Shown: piece after piece, positions 16,474-26,456 of the stretch | Numbering within the stretch: the stretch's first letter is position 1 | How the letters are laid out: each line of letters begins with the position of its first letter | Assembly: GCF_007827695.1 (NCBI RefSeq) | Contig: NZ_VITA01000002.1 | Location: 186,001-250,000 of the forward strand | Length of the DNA stretch: 64,000 bases | Direction: 5' to 3' | DNA from: Sinorhizobium medicae | Lineage (GTDB): Bacteria > Pseudomonadota > Alphaproteobacteria > Rhizobiales > Rhizobiaceae | Program-made: the position numbers and the translations under genes | The notes under the pieces: generated by a model | The model's input: only the letters and a program-made list of their open reading frames with translations | The model's database searches: none | Told to the model about the DNA's origin: nothing

Positions 16474-17970
16474 TCAACCATCGATCGAGTCGATGATGCC
16501 CACTGCCTTGCCGGCAGAAACGCGGCGCACCTCGACATCTTCGCGGCGGCTGGCGAAAAGCTCCGTCGCCATGAGCTGATCGGCGAGGTCGGCCGGCAGC
16601 GACAGGATTACGCGGCGCTCTTCGGTGTGGATGCCGCCCAGTGCCGCGCGCTTGGCGGTGATCATGCCGCCGGCCACCGTGTTGTTGGTGTCCGGATCGA
16701 TCAGGATGAAGGCACCCGTGGTACGGTTCTGCTCGTAGGTGTCGAAGATCGCCTGTTCGTCGAAGGCCAGGTGCACCTTGCCGATCGCGTTCATGGGCAG
16801 CTCGTCGGCGTGATTCCACTTGCCGCTCTTCAGCTCGAGCTGGCTCACCGGCTGCACCTGCACGCGCTGGCGCCGGCTGCCGGATTTCAGCCAATAGCGC
16901 TTGCCCGGCTGGATGCCCTCCGGCTGCAGCGCCACCAGCTGCGCGTCGAATGCAAGACCCGTCATCGGCTGGCTGTCGATCGACGCGATCACGTCGCCGC
17001 GGGAAACGTCTACCTGCCTGTCGAGCACGAGTGTGATCGCGTCGCCGGCAACTGCCGCATTGCGCACGAGATCGAAGGTGACGATCTTGGTGACATTGGC
17101 GACCATGCCGGACGGGAGGATGACGACGGAGTCCCCGGGCTTCACCGCGCCACCGGCAACAGTACCCTGATAGCCGCGGAAGCTCTCTCCCGGGCGCGAC
17201 ACGCGCTGCACCGGCAGGCGGAAGCCCACGGTCTGGGCTGAGCGGGTGGTGGCAAGTTCCAGAACCTCGATCAGCGTTGGGCCGTCATACCAGGGCATGG
17301 ATGCGCGTCCGTCATAGACGACGTTCTCACCCCTGAGCGCCGAGACCGGAATTGCGGTGACCTGGCGCACTCCCAGCGAGAGAGCCAATTCCCGGAACTC
17401 GTGCGAGATCTGGTCGAAGCGGGCGCGGTCGTAGTTCGTCAGATCGATCTTGTTGACGGCGAGCACGAATTGGCGGATGCCCATCAGCGTCGCGATCGTC
17501 GCATGGCGCCGGGTCTGCTCCAAAAGGCCGACGCGGGCGTCGACGAGCAGCACGGCAAGGTCCGCTGTCGAGGCGCCGGTCGCCATGTTGCGCGTATACT
17601 GCTCGTGGCCGGGTGTGTCGGCGACGATGAAGGAGCGCTTGTCGGTCGCGAAATAGCGATAGGCGACGTCGATGGTGATGCCCTGTTCGCGTTCGGCCTG
17701 CAAGCCGTCGAGAAGAAGGGCGAAATCCGGGAGGCCGAGATCGTTCTGCTTGCCGCTGGAATCGCGCTGAAGACTTGCCGCCTGGTCTTCCTTGACCGCC
17801 TTGGTATCCCAGAGTAGCCGCCCGATCAGAGTCGATTTACCGTCATCGACGCTGCCGCAGGTGATGAGGCGAAGGGGGCGCGTGTCGCGCACGACCCGAG
17901 CGGTTTCCTGCACCGGGAGGGAAACGATGGTTTGGTCCAGGGCTGCGCCTGCTGCTGCCGGTGCGGTCAT
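16474..17970 (-). CDS. cysN: Sulfate adenylyltransferase subunit 1 (GTPase)
   Basis: CysN is the regulatory GTPase of ATP sulfurylase; with CysD it makes APS from ATP and sulfate. The 498 residues have the P-loop GSVDDGKST at 39-47, the G3 motif DTPGHEQY, the G4 motif NKID and then EF-Tu-like domains 2 and 3. There is no C-terminal APS kinase domain, unlike the NodQ/CysNC fusions also found in rhizobia, so this copy serves the APS-reductase branch. Its ATG overlaps the cysD TGA by one base, so the subunits are translationally coupled. A strong terminator follows. It ends cysH-cysD-cysN. Confidence 0.97.
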   Translation of the reverse strand: MTAPAAAGAALDQTIVSLPVQETARVVRDTRPLRLITCGSVDDGKSTLIGRLLWDTKAVKEDQAASLQRDSSGKQNDLGLPDFALLLDGLQAEREQGITIDVAYRYFATDKRSFIVADTPGHEQYTRNMATGASTADLAVLLVDARVGLLEQTRRHATIATLMGIRQFVLAVNKIDLTNYDRARFDQISHEFRELALSLGVRQVTAIPVSALRGENVVYDGRASMPWYDGPTLIEVLELATTRSAQTVGFRLPVQRVSRPGESFRGYQGTVAGGAVKPGDSVVILPSGMVANVTKIVTFDLVRNAAVAGDAITLVLDRQVDVSRGDVIASIDSQPMTGLAFDAQLVALQPEGIQPGKRYWLKSGSRRQRVQVQPVSQLELKSGKWNHADELPMNAIGKVHLAFDEQAIFDTYEQNRTTGAFILIDPDTNNTVAGGMITAKRAALGGIHTEERRVILSLPADLADQLMATELFASRREDVEVRRVSAGKAVGIIDSIDG

Positions 17971-18923
17971 CAGAAATATCCTTCGCGTTTCTTCTTTTCC
18001 ATCGAACCGGCCTGGTCGCGGTCGATCGCGCGGCCCTGACGTTCGGAGACGGTCGCGGTTTCAAGTTCGGCAATGATGTCGTCGAGCGTCGTCGCATTGG
18101 AGCGGATCGCGCCCGTCAGCGGGAAACAGCCGAGCGTGCGGAAGCGGATGACCTCCTCGCGCTTGACCTCGCCCGGAAGCAGTTCGAGGCGCCGATCCTC
18201 GGCGAGTATCATCATGCCGTCGCGCTCCACCACGGGGCGCTTCTTAGCAAAATAGAGCGGCACGATCGGGATCTCTTCCGCCTGGATGTAGCGCCAGATG
18301 TCGACTTCGGTCCAGTTGGACAGAGGGAAGGCGCGCACGCTCTCGCCCTTGCGGATCATGCCGTTATAGACGTTCCAGAGTTCCGGGCGCTGATTGCGCG
18401 GATCCCAGCGATGATCGGGCGTGCGGAAGGAGTAGATGCGCTCCTTGGCACGGCTTGCCTCCTCATCGCGGCGGGCGCCGCCGAATGCGGCGTCGTACTG
18501 GCCCGCGTCGAGCGCCTGGCGCAACGCTTCCGTCTTCATGATGTCCGTATAGAGCGCCGACCCATGGGTGAACGGTGTGATGTTTTCGGCTGCGCCGCGC
18601 GGATTGGTATGGGCGATGAGGTCCAGATCGTATTTCCGGACAATCTCATCGCGAAACGCGATCATCTCGCGGAACTTCCAGCCGGTGTCGACATGCAGGA
18701 GCGGAAAGGGGACGCGGCCCGGATAGAAGGCCTTGCGCGCAAGATGCAGCAGGACGGACGAATCCTTGCCGATCGAATAGAGCATCACCGGTCGCTCGAA
18801 CTCGGCCGCGACCTCGCGAAAGATGTGAATCGCTTCGTTCTCCAGCGCCTTCAGATGCGGGTCGAGCGGCGGCTTGGTGCTCTGGGGATTATGCAGTTCC
18901 GTTTCCGGAAGAGTGTGGGGCAT
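17970..18923 (-). CDS. cysD: Sulfate adenylyltransferase subunit 2
   Basis: CysD is the catalytic subunit of ATP sulfurylase, of the PP-loop N-type ATP pyrophosphatase family. The 317 residues contain the PP-loop SIGKDSS at 50-56, [10 protein letters not shown], and the C-terminal [12 protein letters not shown] segment that contacts sulfate and CysN. The tail [16 protein letters not shown] is typical. The frame is open upstream to 19118 but overlaps cysH there; ATG 18923 gives the conserved N terminus. The cysH stop at 18971 leaves a 47-base gap, so the operon is tightly packed. Confidence 0.97.
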   Translation of the reverse strand: MPHTLPETELHNPQSTKPPLDPHLKALENEAIHIFREVAAEFERPVMLYSIGKDSSVLLHLARKAFYPGRVPFPLLHVDTGWKFREMIAFRDEIVRKYDLDLIAHTNPRGAAENITPFTHGSALYTDIMKTEALRQALDAGQYDAAFGGARRDEEASRAKERIYSFRTPDHRWDPRNQRPELWNVYNGMIRKGESVRAFPLSNWTEVDIWRYIQAEEIPIVPLYFAKKRPVVERDGMMILAEDRRLELLPGEVKREEVIRFRTLGCFPLTGAIRSNATTLDDIIAELETATVSERQGRAIDRDQAGSMEKKKREGYF

Positions 18924-18970
18924 TGCTGACTCCGGGGAAGATTTTGGTCTTCGGGTGTGTCGTCTGGCGC

Positions 18971-19747
18971 TCAGGCCGCGTTGCTGGCATTCGGAATGAT
19001 CGAGGAAGCCGCTTCCGGAACGTGCAGGCCGCATTCGCGCTTCTCGTCGTTCTCCCACCACCAGCGTCCGGCGCGCTCCGGCTCGCCGGGCTTGATGGCA
19101 CGGGTGCAGGGCTCGCAACCGATCGACGGATAACCGCGACTGTGCAGCGGATTGACGGGAATGCCCTCCGCCGCGACATGGGCCTGGATCGTCTCGATGT
19201 CCCAGTCGGCGAGCGGATTGATCTTGATGAGCCCGCGCTCAGCATCGGCTTCGGCGAAAGGGGTCGTGGCACGGTTGCCCGACTGCCCGCGGCGCAGGCC
19301 CGTGATCCAGTAGCTTGCCCCGTCGAGCGCGCGCGCAAGCGGCTTCAGCTTGCGCACGCCGCAACAGGCATGCCGGGCTTCGACGCTTTCGTAAAAACCG
19401 TTCATGCCGTGTTGCGCCACATAGGCGTCGATGTCGGCTTTTTCGGGATAATAGCGCTTGATGAGGATACCATAGGTTTCCTCGGTCTTGTCGATCAGGG
19501 CCACTGTCTCGTTGAAGAGGCGGCCCGTCTTCAACGTCGCAACTTGGATGTCGAGATGATCGCCGCCGATCGCGGCGGTAATGACCTGGTCCTCTATGCC
19601 GAGCGAGGTGGTGAAGACCGCACGGCCTGCGAGCCCGGCCACGAGCGCCAGCCGTCCGGCAAGATCCAGATCCGCGAGCCTGTCGTTCAGGACCTTTGCT
19701 TCGGCTTCGAAGGCCGCCACTTCTGCTTTGAGGGATTGCGTCGTCAT
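18971..19747 (-). CDS. cysH: APS reductase, [4Fe-4S] type
   Basis: CysH reduces adenylylsulfate to sulfite with thioredoxin. The 258 residues carry the two cysteine pairs that bind the iron-sulfur cluster, CC at 128-129 and CEPC at 211-214. This marks an APS-type rather than PAPS-type enzyme and agrees with cysN lacking APS kinase. The catalytic cysteine is in ECGLH (Cys239). A TTG six codons upstream (19765) is possible, but ATG 19747 has AGGA at the right distance. It is the first gene of cysHDN, and an inverted repeat about 80 bases upstream may be its operator. Confidence 0.95.
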   Translation of the reverse strand: MTTQSLKAEVAAFEAEAKVLNDRLADLDLAGRLALVAGLAGRAVFTTSLGIEDQVITAAIGGDHLDIQVATLKTGRLFNETVALIDKTEETYGILIKRYYPEKADIDAYVAQHGMNGFYESVEARHACCGVRKLKPLARALDGASYWITGLRRGQSGNRATTPFAEADAERGLIKINPLADWDIETIQAHVAAEGIPVNPLHSRGYPSIGCEPCTRAIKPGEPERAGRWWWENDEKRECGLHVPEAASSIIPNASNAA

Positions 19748-19827
19748 GGCTGCATCCTGTTGCAATTTGCACGGAATATGGCAGCCGTTCGTGTCAATGG
19801 ACAGAAAAACGGATTTCTATTGCTCAA

Positions 19828-19854
19828 GGATCAGAGCAAATATCTCTCTGATCC
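19828..19854. promoter_or_regulatory. Perfect 9-bp inverted repeat upstream of cysH
   Basis: GGATCAGAG (19828-19836) and CTCTGATCC (19846-19854) are perfect inverted repeats separated by nine A/T-rich bases (CAAATATCT). They lie 81 bases upstream of the cysH start in the 277-base gap shared with the divergent gene at 20025. No T tract follows, and an A/T-rich centre suits a dimeric repressor or activator site. The regulator is unknown; a sulfur-responsive CysB-like or Rrf2-type protein is a guess. Confidence 0.5.
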
Positions 19855-20024
19855 ATAAAGTTCTAAGAAAACCTAGTAATTCAGTAGATTACTTTCTGCG
19901 ATTAACGGGACCGCCTGTCTGCGCCCGTGGTGTTGCCGTTCAACAATCGTTGAATGCTCTGTCCGTTTGCTGCGCGTGCTCCACTTTCAGACTGACCCAG
20001 TGAGCCCACGAAAGGAGACACGAT

Positions 20025-20411
20025 ATGACAAAATCCTTGCCGTCCCGCATTTTGGCTGGAGTGGCTCTCGGCCTTCTTCTCGTGACGGGCGCCGCCGCGC
20101 ATCACGGTTGGTCCTGGGCGGAGGCCGATCAGGTAGAGCTTTCAGGAACGATCCTCGAGATCGCGATGGCGCCGCCGCATCCGACTCTTCGGGTCGAGAC
20201 GCAGAATGACGGCACCTGGCGGGTCGAACTCGGCAACCCGCGGCTCACCGAGCGGTCCGGCTTTGTGGAAGGGGTTGCCAAGGCCGGCGATCCGATCGTG
20301 GTTCTCGGCAACCGCTCGCTCGACCGAAACGAAAAGAGGATGAAGGCCGTTCGGATCACCGTTGCCGGAAAGGTCTACGATATCTATTCGGAGCGCATTC
20401 GGACGAACTGA
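20025..20411 (+). CDS. Secreted DUF6152 family protein
   Basis: This 128-residue protein has a clear signal peptide (about 1-25, cleaved near GAAAHH). The mature part begins HHGWSW, a hallmark of DUF6152, followed by a small beta-rich OB-like domain (VELSGTILEIAMAPPHPTL, WRVELGNPRL, ITVAGKVYDIY). The N-terminal His pair suggests metal binding at the mature N terminus, but this is not shown. A strong GAAAGGAGA precedes ATG 20025. Its stop codon overlaps the start of the next gene by one base, so the pair are co-translated. Confidence 0.8.
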   Translation: MTKSLPSRILAGVALGLLLVTGAAAHHGWSWAEADQVELSGTILEIAMAPPHPTLRVETQNDGTWRVELGNPRLTERSGFVEGVAKAGDPIVVLGNRSLDRNEKRMKAVRITVAGKVYDIYSERIRTN

Positions 20412-20890
20412 TGGAGGAGGCGCTGACATGGATCGGGGCGCTGCCCGTCGCCGGGGCGATACGGCGCTCCGCAGTGCTCTATATTTTCGTGAATGCCGCC
20501 CACATACTCTCGATCGGGATCATCGTCGGTTCGATCCTGCCGCTCGACCTGCGGCTGCTCGGCTTCTTTCCCGACGTGCCGGTCGGAGTGATCGGACCCT
20601 ATCTTTCGCGCGCGGCGGCAATCGGCATCGCGTCCGCCATGGCCACGGGCCTCTGCCTCTTCAGCGTTCGTCCGGTTGAATATGCCGGCAACCCTGCATT
20701 CCTGACGAAGATGACGCTGCTGGCGATTGGCGTCCTCAACGCCGTCCTATTGCACATGACGCCGCAATGGCGCGATGCCGTCAAAGGCGGGCCGCTCTCC
20801 CTGAGCGTCCGAGTTTCGGCACTGCTTTCCATGTCGATCTGGACCGGCGCGGTCCTTTCCGGCCGCTGGATAGGCTTCCTGTCCGAGTGA
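20411..20890 (+). CDS. DUF6644-like integral membrane protein
   Basis: The 159-residue protein has four or five predicted membrane helices (about 20-45, 60-82, 95-115, 130-155). A His sits in the first helix (NAAHILSIG) and another in the loop after helix 3 (LLHMTPQWRDA). The coupling to a secreted DUF6152 protein by a one-base overlap is common, so the two probably act together, perhaps in binding a metal or haem. It ends two bases from the betA stop codon on the other strand, with no terminator between the convergent genes. Confidence 0.75.
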   Translation: MEEALTWIGALPVAGAIRRSAVLYIFVNAAHILSIGIIVGSILPLDLRLLGFFPDVPVGVIGPYLSRAAAIGIASAMATGLCLFSVRPVEYAGNPAFLTKMTLLAIGVLNAVLLHMTPQWRDAVKGGPLSLSVRVSALLSMSIWTGAVLSGRWIGFLSE

Positions 20891-20892
20891 TC

Positions 20893-22542
20893 CTACCGAT
20901 CGCTCACCGCCCAGCGCGGATTGATCCAGGGTTCCTGGTTGGAACGGGCGAGAGGCTGCTTCCCGAGGATGTGGTCGGCGGCCTTTTCGCCGGTCATGAT
21001 CGAGGGAGCGTTCAGATTGCCATAGGTGATATGCGGGAAAATCGAGGAATCGGCAACGCGAAGGCCATCGACACCGATGACGCGGGTTTCCGGGTCGACC
21101 ACGGCCATCGGGTCGTCCTTCGCGCCCATCTTGCAGGTGCCGCAGGGGTGATAGGCGCTTTCGAGATGCTCGCGCAGAAAGGCGTCGATCTCCTCGTCGG
21201 TCCGGACCTTCTCGCCCGGCTGGATTTCCGGGCCACGATAGAGGTCGAACGCCTTCTGGCCGAAAATCTCGCGGGTCAGCCGCACGCAATGGCGAAACTT
21301 CTCCCAGTCCTCGGGATGGCTCATATAGTTGAAGCGGATCACCGGGTCGGCTTTCGGATCGGACGAGCGAAGCGTGACGTCGCCGCGCGACTTGGAGAGA
21401 TTGTAGCCGACATGCACCTGGAAGCCGTGCGACTTCGCTGCCGCCTTGCCGTCATAACTGATGGCGACGGGAAGGAAATGATACTGGATGTCCGGCTGTT
21501 TGACGCCGGGCGCCGAGCGCAGGAAGGCGCAGGACTCGAACTGGTTGGAAATGCCGAGGCCTCTTTTGAAGAAGAGCCATTGTGCCCCGGCAACGCCCTG
21601 CCAGAACCATGGCAGCCAAGAATATAGCGAAACCGGCTTGGTGCTCACCTGCTGGAAATAGAATTCCATGTGGTCCTGCAGGTTCTGGCCGACGCCGGGC
21701 CGGTCGGCCTTCACGTCGATGCCCATCTCCTGCAAATGCGCGGCGGGGCCGATGCCGGAGAGCATCAGGAGCTTCGGCGAGTTGAAGGAGGAGGCGGAGA
21801 CGATCACCTCGCGATTGGCCCTGACGACCTCGGTGCGGCCGCCGCGCTCGATCTCCACGCCGGTCGCCCGGCCGTTCTCGATAACGATCTTGCGGGCGAA
21901 GCACCGGACGAGCTCGACATTCGGGCGCTTGAGCGCTGGCCTCAAATAGGCGGATGCGGCCGACCAGCGGCGGCCCCGCCATGTCGTCTGCTCCATCAAC
22001 CCGAACCCTTCCTGCTTCGAGCCGTTGTAGTCCTCCGTGACCTCGAAGCCGGCCTGCTTTCCGGCCTCGATGAAGGCGTGGAAAAGGGGATTCTTGACCG
22101 GGCCGCGCTGCACGTGCAGCGGTCCGTCGGTGCCGCGCCAACCCTCCTCGCCCCCGTGCGAATGCTCCATCCGCTTGTAATAGGGCAGCACGTCCGCATA
22201 GGCCCAGCCTTTTGCGCCGAGTTCTTCCCACCGGTCGAAGTCTTCCGAGTGCCCGCGGACATAGACCATGCCGTTGATCGAAGAGGAGCCGCCGATCACC
22301 TTGCCGCGCGGCGCGGTGATGCGCCGGTTGTTGAGGTTCGGCTCGGGTTCGGAGAGGTAGCCCCAATTATAACGGTTCATGCTCATCGGCCAGGCCAGCG
22401 CCGCCGGCATCTGAATGAACGGGCCGACGTCCGAGCCGCCGAATTCGAGCACGACGACCGAATTCGCGCCGTCTTCCGACAGGCGATAGGCGAGGGCCGA
22501 GCCCGCCGAGCCGGAACCGATGATGACGAAATCTGCCTGCAT
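20893..22542 (-). CDS. betA: Choline dehydrogenase
   Basis: BetA is a membrane-associated FAD enzyme of the GMC family that oxidises choline to betaine aldehyde and can also oxidise the aldehyde. The 549 residues have the FAD-binding GSGSAG at 9-14, the GMC signature [18 protein letters not shown], and the active-site segment [12 protein letters not shown] with the catalytic His. The length equals that of S. meliloti BetA. It is the last gene of betICBA and is separated from betB by 197 bases that hold a dispersed repeat, so its expression may be lowered or RNA-processed relative to betB. Confidence 0.97.
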   Translation of the reverse strand: MQADFVIIGSGSAGSALAYRLSEDGANSVVVLEFGGSDVGPFIQMPAALAWPMSMNRYNWGYLSEPEPNLNNRRITAPRGKVIGGSSSINGMVYVRGHSEDFDRWEELGAKGWAYADVLPYYKRMEHSHGGEEGWRGTDGPLHVQRGPVKNPLFHAFIEAGKQAGFEVTEDYNGSKQEGFGLMEQTTWRGRRWSAASAYLRPALKRPNVELVRCFARKIVIENGRATGVEIERGGRTEVVRANREVIVSASSFNSPKLLMLSGIGPAAHLQEMGIDVKADRPGVGQNLQDHMEFYFQQVSTKPVSLYSWLPWFWQGVAGAQWLFFKRGLGISNQFESCAFLRSAPGVKQPDIQYHFLPVAISYDGKAAAKSHGFQVHVGYNLSKSRGDVTLRSSDPKADPVIRFNYMSHPEDWEKFRHCVRLTREIFGQKAFDLYRGPEIQPGEKVRTDEEIDAFLREHLESAYHPCGTCKMGAKDDPMAVVDPETRVIGVDGLRVADSSIFPHITYGNLNAPSIMTGEKAADHILGKQPLARSNQEPWINPRWAVSDR

Positions 22543-22594
22543 GAGTGTGGGTCTTTCTTCTATGTCTTTATCCGTGACCGCGGCTTATTTCTTC

Positions 22595-22730
22595 TCCGTC
22601 ATTCCTGTGCTCGTCACAGGAATCCAGCCAAGCGGCGTCTGTCGCTTGGAAATACTCTTTCGCGCCACCCACGTGACGTTGCTGGATCCCCGGAACTCGC
22701 TTCCCTCGCCCGAGGATGAGGGATCAAGAG
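22595..22730. repeat. Dispersed rhizobial repeat in the betB-betA gap
   Basis: The sequence begins CGTCATTCCTGTGCTCGTCA and contains the palindrome ATTCCTGTG/CACAGGAAT (22601-22623). It continues with AAGCGGCGTCTGTCGCTTGG and GTTGCTGGATCCCC and ends near CCGAGGATGAGGG. I recall this wording from many Sinorhizobium intergenic regions, where a full copy ends with the inverse of its start. Here the right half is truncated. Confidence 0.6.
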
Positions 22731-22739
22731 AACTGATCT

Positions 22740-24203
22740 TCAATACGGCGCCTCGACCGGTCCCATGCCGACATAGACGGTCTTGAGCTCGGTATAGTGT
22801 TTGAGCGCTTCGGCTGAATTCTCGCGCCCGAAGCCGGACTGCTTGGATCCGCCGAACGGAATCTCGACCGGGCAGAGATTATAGGTGTTGATCCAGAGCG
22901 TTCCGGCCTCCAGCCGGTCGACGACGCGATGGGCGCGGGTGAGGTCGGCGGTGAAGACGCCGGCGGAGAGGCCGAATTCGGTGGCGTTGGCGCGTGCGAC
23001 GACCTCCGCCTCGTCATCGAAATCAAGCACGCACATGACCGGGCCGAAGATTTCTTCGCGCGCGATGGTCATCTCGTCGGTGACATCGGCAAAGACCGTC
23101 GGCTGGATATAGGTGCCTTCGGCGCTCACATTGTTGGGGATGCCGCCGCCGGTCACGAGCCGCGCGCCCTCCGATTTGCCTTTCTCGATATAAGAGAAGA
23201 CCTTGTCACGCTGCGCCGTGGATACCATCGGCCCGAGCTGCGTCGCCTCGTCCATCGGGTCCCCGATGACGATCGCATCGGTACGCTCCTTCAGCCGCGC
23301 CAGGAAGGATTGCTTTATCTTCTTCTGAACGAAGACGCGCGTGCCGTTGGAGCAGACCTGACCGGTCGAATAGAAATTGCCGAGCATGGCGCCGCCGATC
23401 GCGCTTTCGAGATCGGCATCGTCGAAGACGATCAGCGGCGACTTGCCCCCGAGCTCCATCGTGACGTGGCGAAGTCCGGCCGCGGCCGCCTCATAGACCT
23501 TGCGGCCGGTCGGCACCGAGCCGGTCAGCGATACCTTGGCGACGTCAGGATGATTGACGAGGAGGGGTCCAGTCGATCGGTCGCCCTGAACGACGTTGTA
23601 CAGGCCCTTCGGCAGACCCGCTTCGATCAGGATTTCGGCGATCTTCAGCGCGCCGAGAGGCGTGTTCTCCGACGGCTTGAACACCATCGAATTGCCGGCG
23701 ACGAGGGCAGGCGCACCCTTCCAACAGGCGATCTGCTGCGGATAGTTCCAGGCGCCGATGCCGACACAGACGCCGAGAGGTACCCGCTTCGTATAGGCGA
23801 AATCGCCGCCGAGCGGGATATAATCGCCATTGAGGGCGGCCGGGGCGATACCCCCGAAGAACTCGAAGCTGTCGGCGCCCGAGGTCGGGTCGGCGACGAT
23901 GGTTTCCTGGATGGGCTTGCCCGTGTCGAGCGTCTCTAGTTCGGAGAGCTCCCGGTTGCGCTCGCGCATGATCTCGGCGGCCCGCTTCAGGATGCGGCCG
24001 CGAGCCGTCGGGCTCATCGCCGCCCATTCCGGCTGCGCCCGCTTGGCCGCGGCGATCGCCTTCTCGACGATTGCGGGCGTTGCAGCATAGAGGCGGGCGA
24101 TCACTTCGCCGGTCGCCGGATAGATGCTTTCGATCACCGTGCCGGCGGCGTCCTCGACATATTCGCCGTCGATGAAGTGCGAGGCTTTCGGTTGGGCTCT
24201 CAT
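22740..24203 (-). CDS. betB: Betaine aldehyde dehydrogenase
   Basis: BetB oxidises betaine aldehyde to glycine betaine with NAD(P)+. The 487-residue ALDH-fold protein has the catalytic glutamate motif [11 protein letters not shown], the cysteine motif [16 protein letters not shown], the nucleotide-binding [12 protein letters not shown] and the C-terminal [16 protein letters not shown] 24203 has GAGGAGAATGAG upstream, and only one base separates it from the betC stop codon, so the two are translationally coupled. It is the third gene of betICBA. Confidence 0.98.
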
Positions 24204-24204
24204 C

Positions 24205-25743
24205 TCATTCTCCTCGCGGATAGCGTTTGGATTCCTCGAGATTGTCGAGGTTCATGTGATTGCGCATGTAGCGCTCCGAAGCTTTCTGCAGCGGCTGGTG
24301 GTCCCAGGGATAGTAGGCGCCGTTTCGAAGCGCTTCGTAGACCACCCAACGCCGGGCCTGGCTTTCGCGCACGGAGGCATCGAAGGCCTCCATGTCCCAA
24401 TGCGCAGCGCGCATGTCTCGGAAGGCCGTGAGCGTCGCCTGGTCGACCGGGCCGCGCGGCTTTTCAGCGAGGTTGCTGAGTTCCAGCGGGTCTGCCTCCA
24501 GGTCGAACAACTGCTCCGGATCGAGCGTGCAGTAAACATATTTCCACTTGCCCTCGCGGATGGCGACCAGCGGCGCATGGGAGGCTTCGGCGGCATATTC
24601 CATCAGCACCGGCTGCGTGCGCTCGACGCCGTTGACCATCGGCACGAGGCTGACGCCGTCGGTCCAGGGTCCCACTTCCTCGAGCGAGATGCCGGCGAGA
24701 TCCGCAAGCGTCGGCGTCACGTCGAGGTTGGAGGTCGGTGTCAGATGGAGGCCCGGCGCGATGCCGGGTCCGGCAATCATCAGCGGCACGCGCGCTGAGC
24801 CTTCGAAAAAGTTCATCTTGAACCAGAGGCCGCGCTCGCCGAGCATGTCGCCGTGGTCCGAACAGAAGAGGATGAGCGTGTCGTCCAGCATCCGCGTCCG
24901 TGTGAGCGTATCGATCAATTCGCCGACCTTCTCGTCGAGATAGGAGATGTTGGCGAAATAGGCGCGGCGCGAGCGGCGGACATTTTCTTCGGTCACGTCG
25001 AAATTCCGGTAGTCGCAGGAGAGCATGATGCGTTGCGAATGCGAGTCCTGCTTGTCGAGCGGGATGGCTTCGACCTCGGGCGTGAGGTGCTCGCAATCCT
25101 CGTAGAGGTCCCAGAATTTCCTTCGCGCGACATAGGGGTCGTGCGGGTGTGTGAAGGAGACGGTGAGGCACCAGGGGCGCCGGCTTTCGTCGTCGTTTTC
25201 TCGCGAAAGCTGGTAGAGCTTCTGGTTTGCGAGGAACGCGACCTCGTCGTCATATTCCATCTGGTTGGTGATTTCGGCGACACCCGCTCCGGTTACGGAG
25301 CCAAGATTGTGATACCACCAGTCGATTCGCTCGCCGGGCTTCCGGTAGTCCGGTGTCCAGCCGAAATCGGCCGGATAGATATCGGTCGTCAGCCGCTCCT
25401 CGAAACCATGCAACTGGTCCGGGCCGACGAAGTGCATCTTGCCGGAAAGCGCCGTGTAGTACCCGGCCCGGCGCAGGTGATGCGCGTAGGTCGGGATCGA
25501 GGACTGGTACTCGGCCGCATTGTCGTAAACCCGCGTGCGGCTCGGCAACTGGCCCGCCATGAAGGACGCGCGGGCGGGGGCACACAGGGGCGACGAGGTG
25601 TAGTTGTTGCGAAAGCGTGCCGATCGCTTGGCCAGCGCCTTCAGGTTGGGCGCATGCAGGAAGTCGGCAGGCCCGTCCGGAAAGAGCTTTCCGTTCAACT
25701 GGTCCACCATGATGATCAGAATGTTTGGCTTCCCGGTGGTCAC
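24205..25743 (-). CDS. betC: Choline-O-sulfatase
   Basis: BetC hydrolyses choline-O-sulfate to choline and sulfate, feeding the betaine pathway and also supplying sulfate. The 512 residues match S. meliloti BetC almost completely. The formylglycine signature CAPARAS starts at Cys54, metal residues lie in IMVDQLNG near 10-18 and [12 protein letters not shown] near 295, and DIYPADFGW follows substrate-loop positions. The start is GTG 25743, giving exactly 512 residues as in S. meliloti, although the frame is open to 25848. GAGGA precedes the GTG. It lies between betI and betB, an arrangement specific to Sinorhizobium and relatives. Confidence 0.97.
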
Positions 25744-25798
25744 TTGTCGGTTCCTCAATGGTTCGAATTCTTGCAAGTTTCGCTTGTTTCGAGTGGAA

Positions 25799-25839
25799 AC
25801 TACCCCTCTCCTCGAGTTAAACCCGAGGAGAGGGGTAGT
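25799..25839 (-). promoter_or_regulatory. 16-bp perfect hairpin spanning the betI stop codon
   Basis: Positions 25799-25814 and 25824-25839 are perfect 16-base inverted repeats (ACTACCCCTCTCCTCG and its complement) around a 9-base loop. On the minus strand the loop carries the betI TAA, and one arm encodes the last betI codons. The betC GTG is 56 bases further on. No T tract follows, so it is more likely an RNA processing or stability element, or an attenuator, than a full terminator. Confidence 0.7.
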
Positions 25840-26425
25840 CCCCACCACCCGCCTTCAAATGCGCATTCACATAGTCTTCCGTGAGCGCGATCGAGGCTTC
25901 GATGCTGATCGGCGCCGATTTCAAACTTTGCCGGATGTAGAGCCCGTCGATCATCGCAGCGGTGCCCTCGGCAATGCGCTCTGCGTCATCTGCGGCGCAG
26001 AGCGTTCTCAGGCCTGCTAGCAGGTTGGAGCGCAGCCGGCGTGCATAGATGACGAGCAGGCGCCGCACTTCCTCCGAACGTTGCGCTTCCGAATAGAAGG
26101 CGAGCCAGGCTGCGACCGTCTCCGGCGCGAATTGATCGGCGCGGAAGCTCACCCGGATCAGTGCACTCACCTGCTCGCGCGGCGTCGTCGCAGCCTTCAT
26201 CGCGCTTATCGCATCGTCGCGCAATTTGCCGAGAAGGCTGCGGATGGTGGCGATCAGCAACTGGTCCTTGCTGCCGAAATAATGATGCGCAAGGGCGGGC
26301 GAGACCCCGGCGGTCCGCGCGATCTCGGACATGGTGACGGCAAGCGTACCCTGATCGCCAATCACGCGCAGCGCCGCGTCCACAAGCGCCTTTCGGCGTA
26401 CCGGCTCCATTCCGATCTTCGGCAT
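25817..26425 (-). CDS. betI: TetR-family repressor BetI
   Basis: BetI represses the bet genes and is released by choline. The 202 residues start MPKIGMEPVRRKALVDAALR, with the TetR helix-turn-helix in MSEIARTAGVSPALAHHYFG (about 32-51). The C-terminal domain has the family segment TVAAWLAFYSEAQRSEEVRR and IDGLYIRQSL. ATG 26425 is chosen because the conserved N terminus starts there; the open frame reaches 26482 over the operator. A BetI-type palindrome lies 31 bases upstream. The final residues (YPSPRV) are encoded by a hairpin arm, so the C terminus may differ from related strains. Confidence 0.95.
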   Translation of the reverse strand: MPKIGMEPVRRKALVDAALRVIGDQGTLAVTMSEIARTAGVSPALAHHYFGSKDQLLIATIRSLLGKLRDDAISAMKAATTPREQVSALIRVSFRADQFAPETVAAWLAFYSEAQRSEEVRRLLVIYARRLRSNLLAGLRTLCAADDAERIAEGTAAMIDGLYIRQSLKSAPISIEASIALTEDYVNAHLKAGGGDYPSPRV

Positions 26426-26456
26426 GTTCGAAACCCCTCTGCCCGACAGTTTATTT

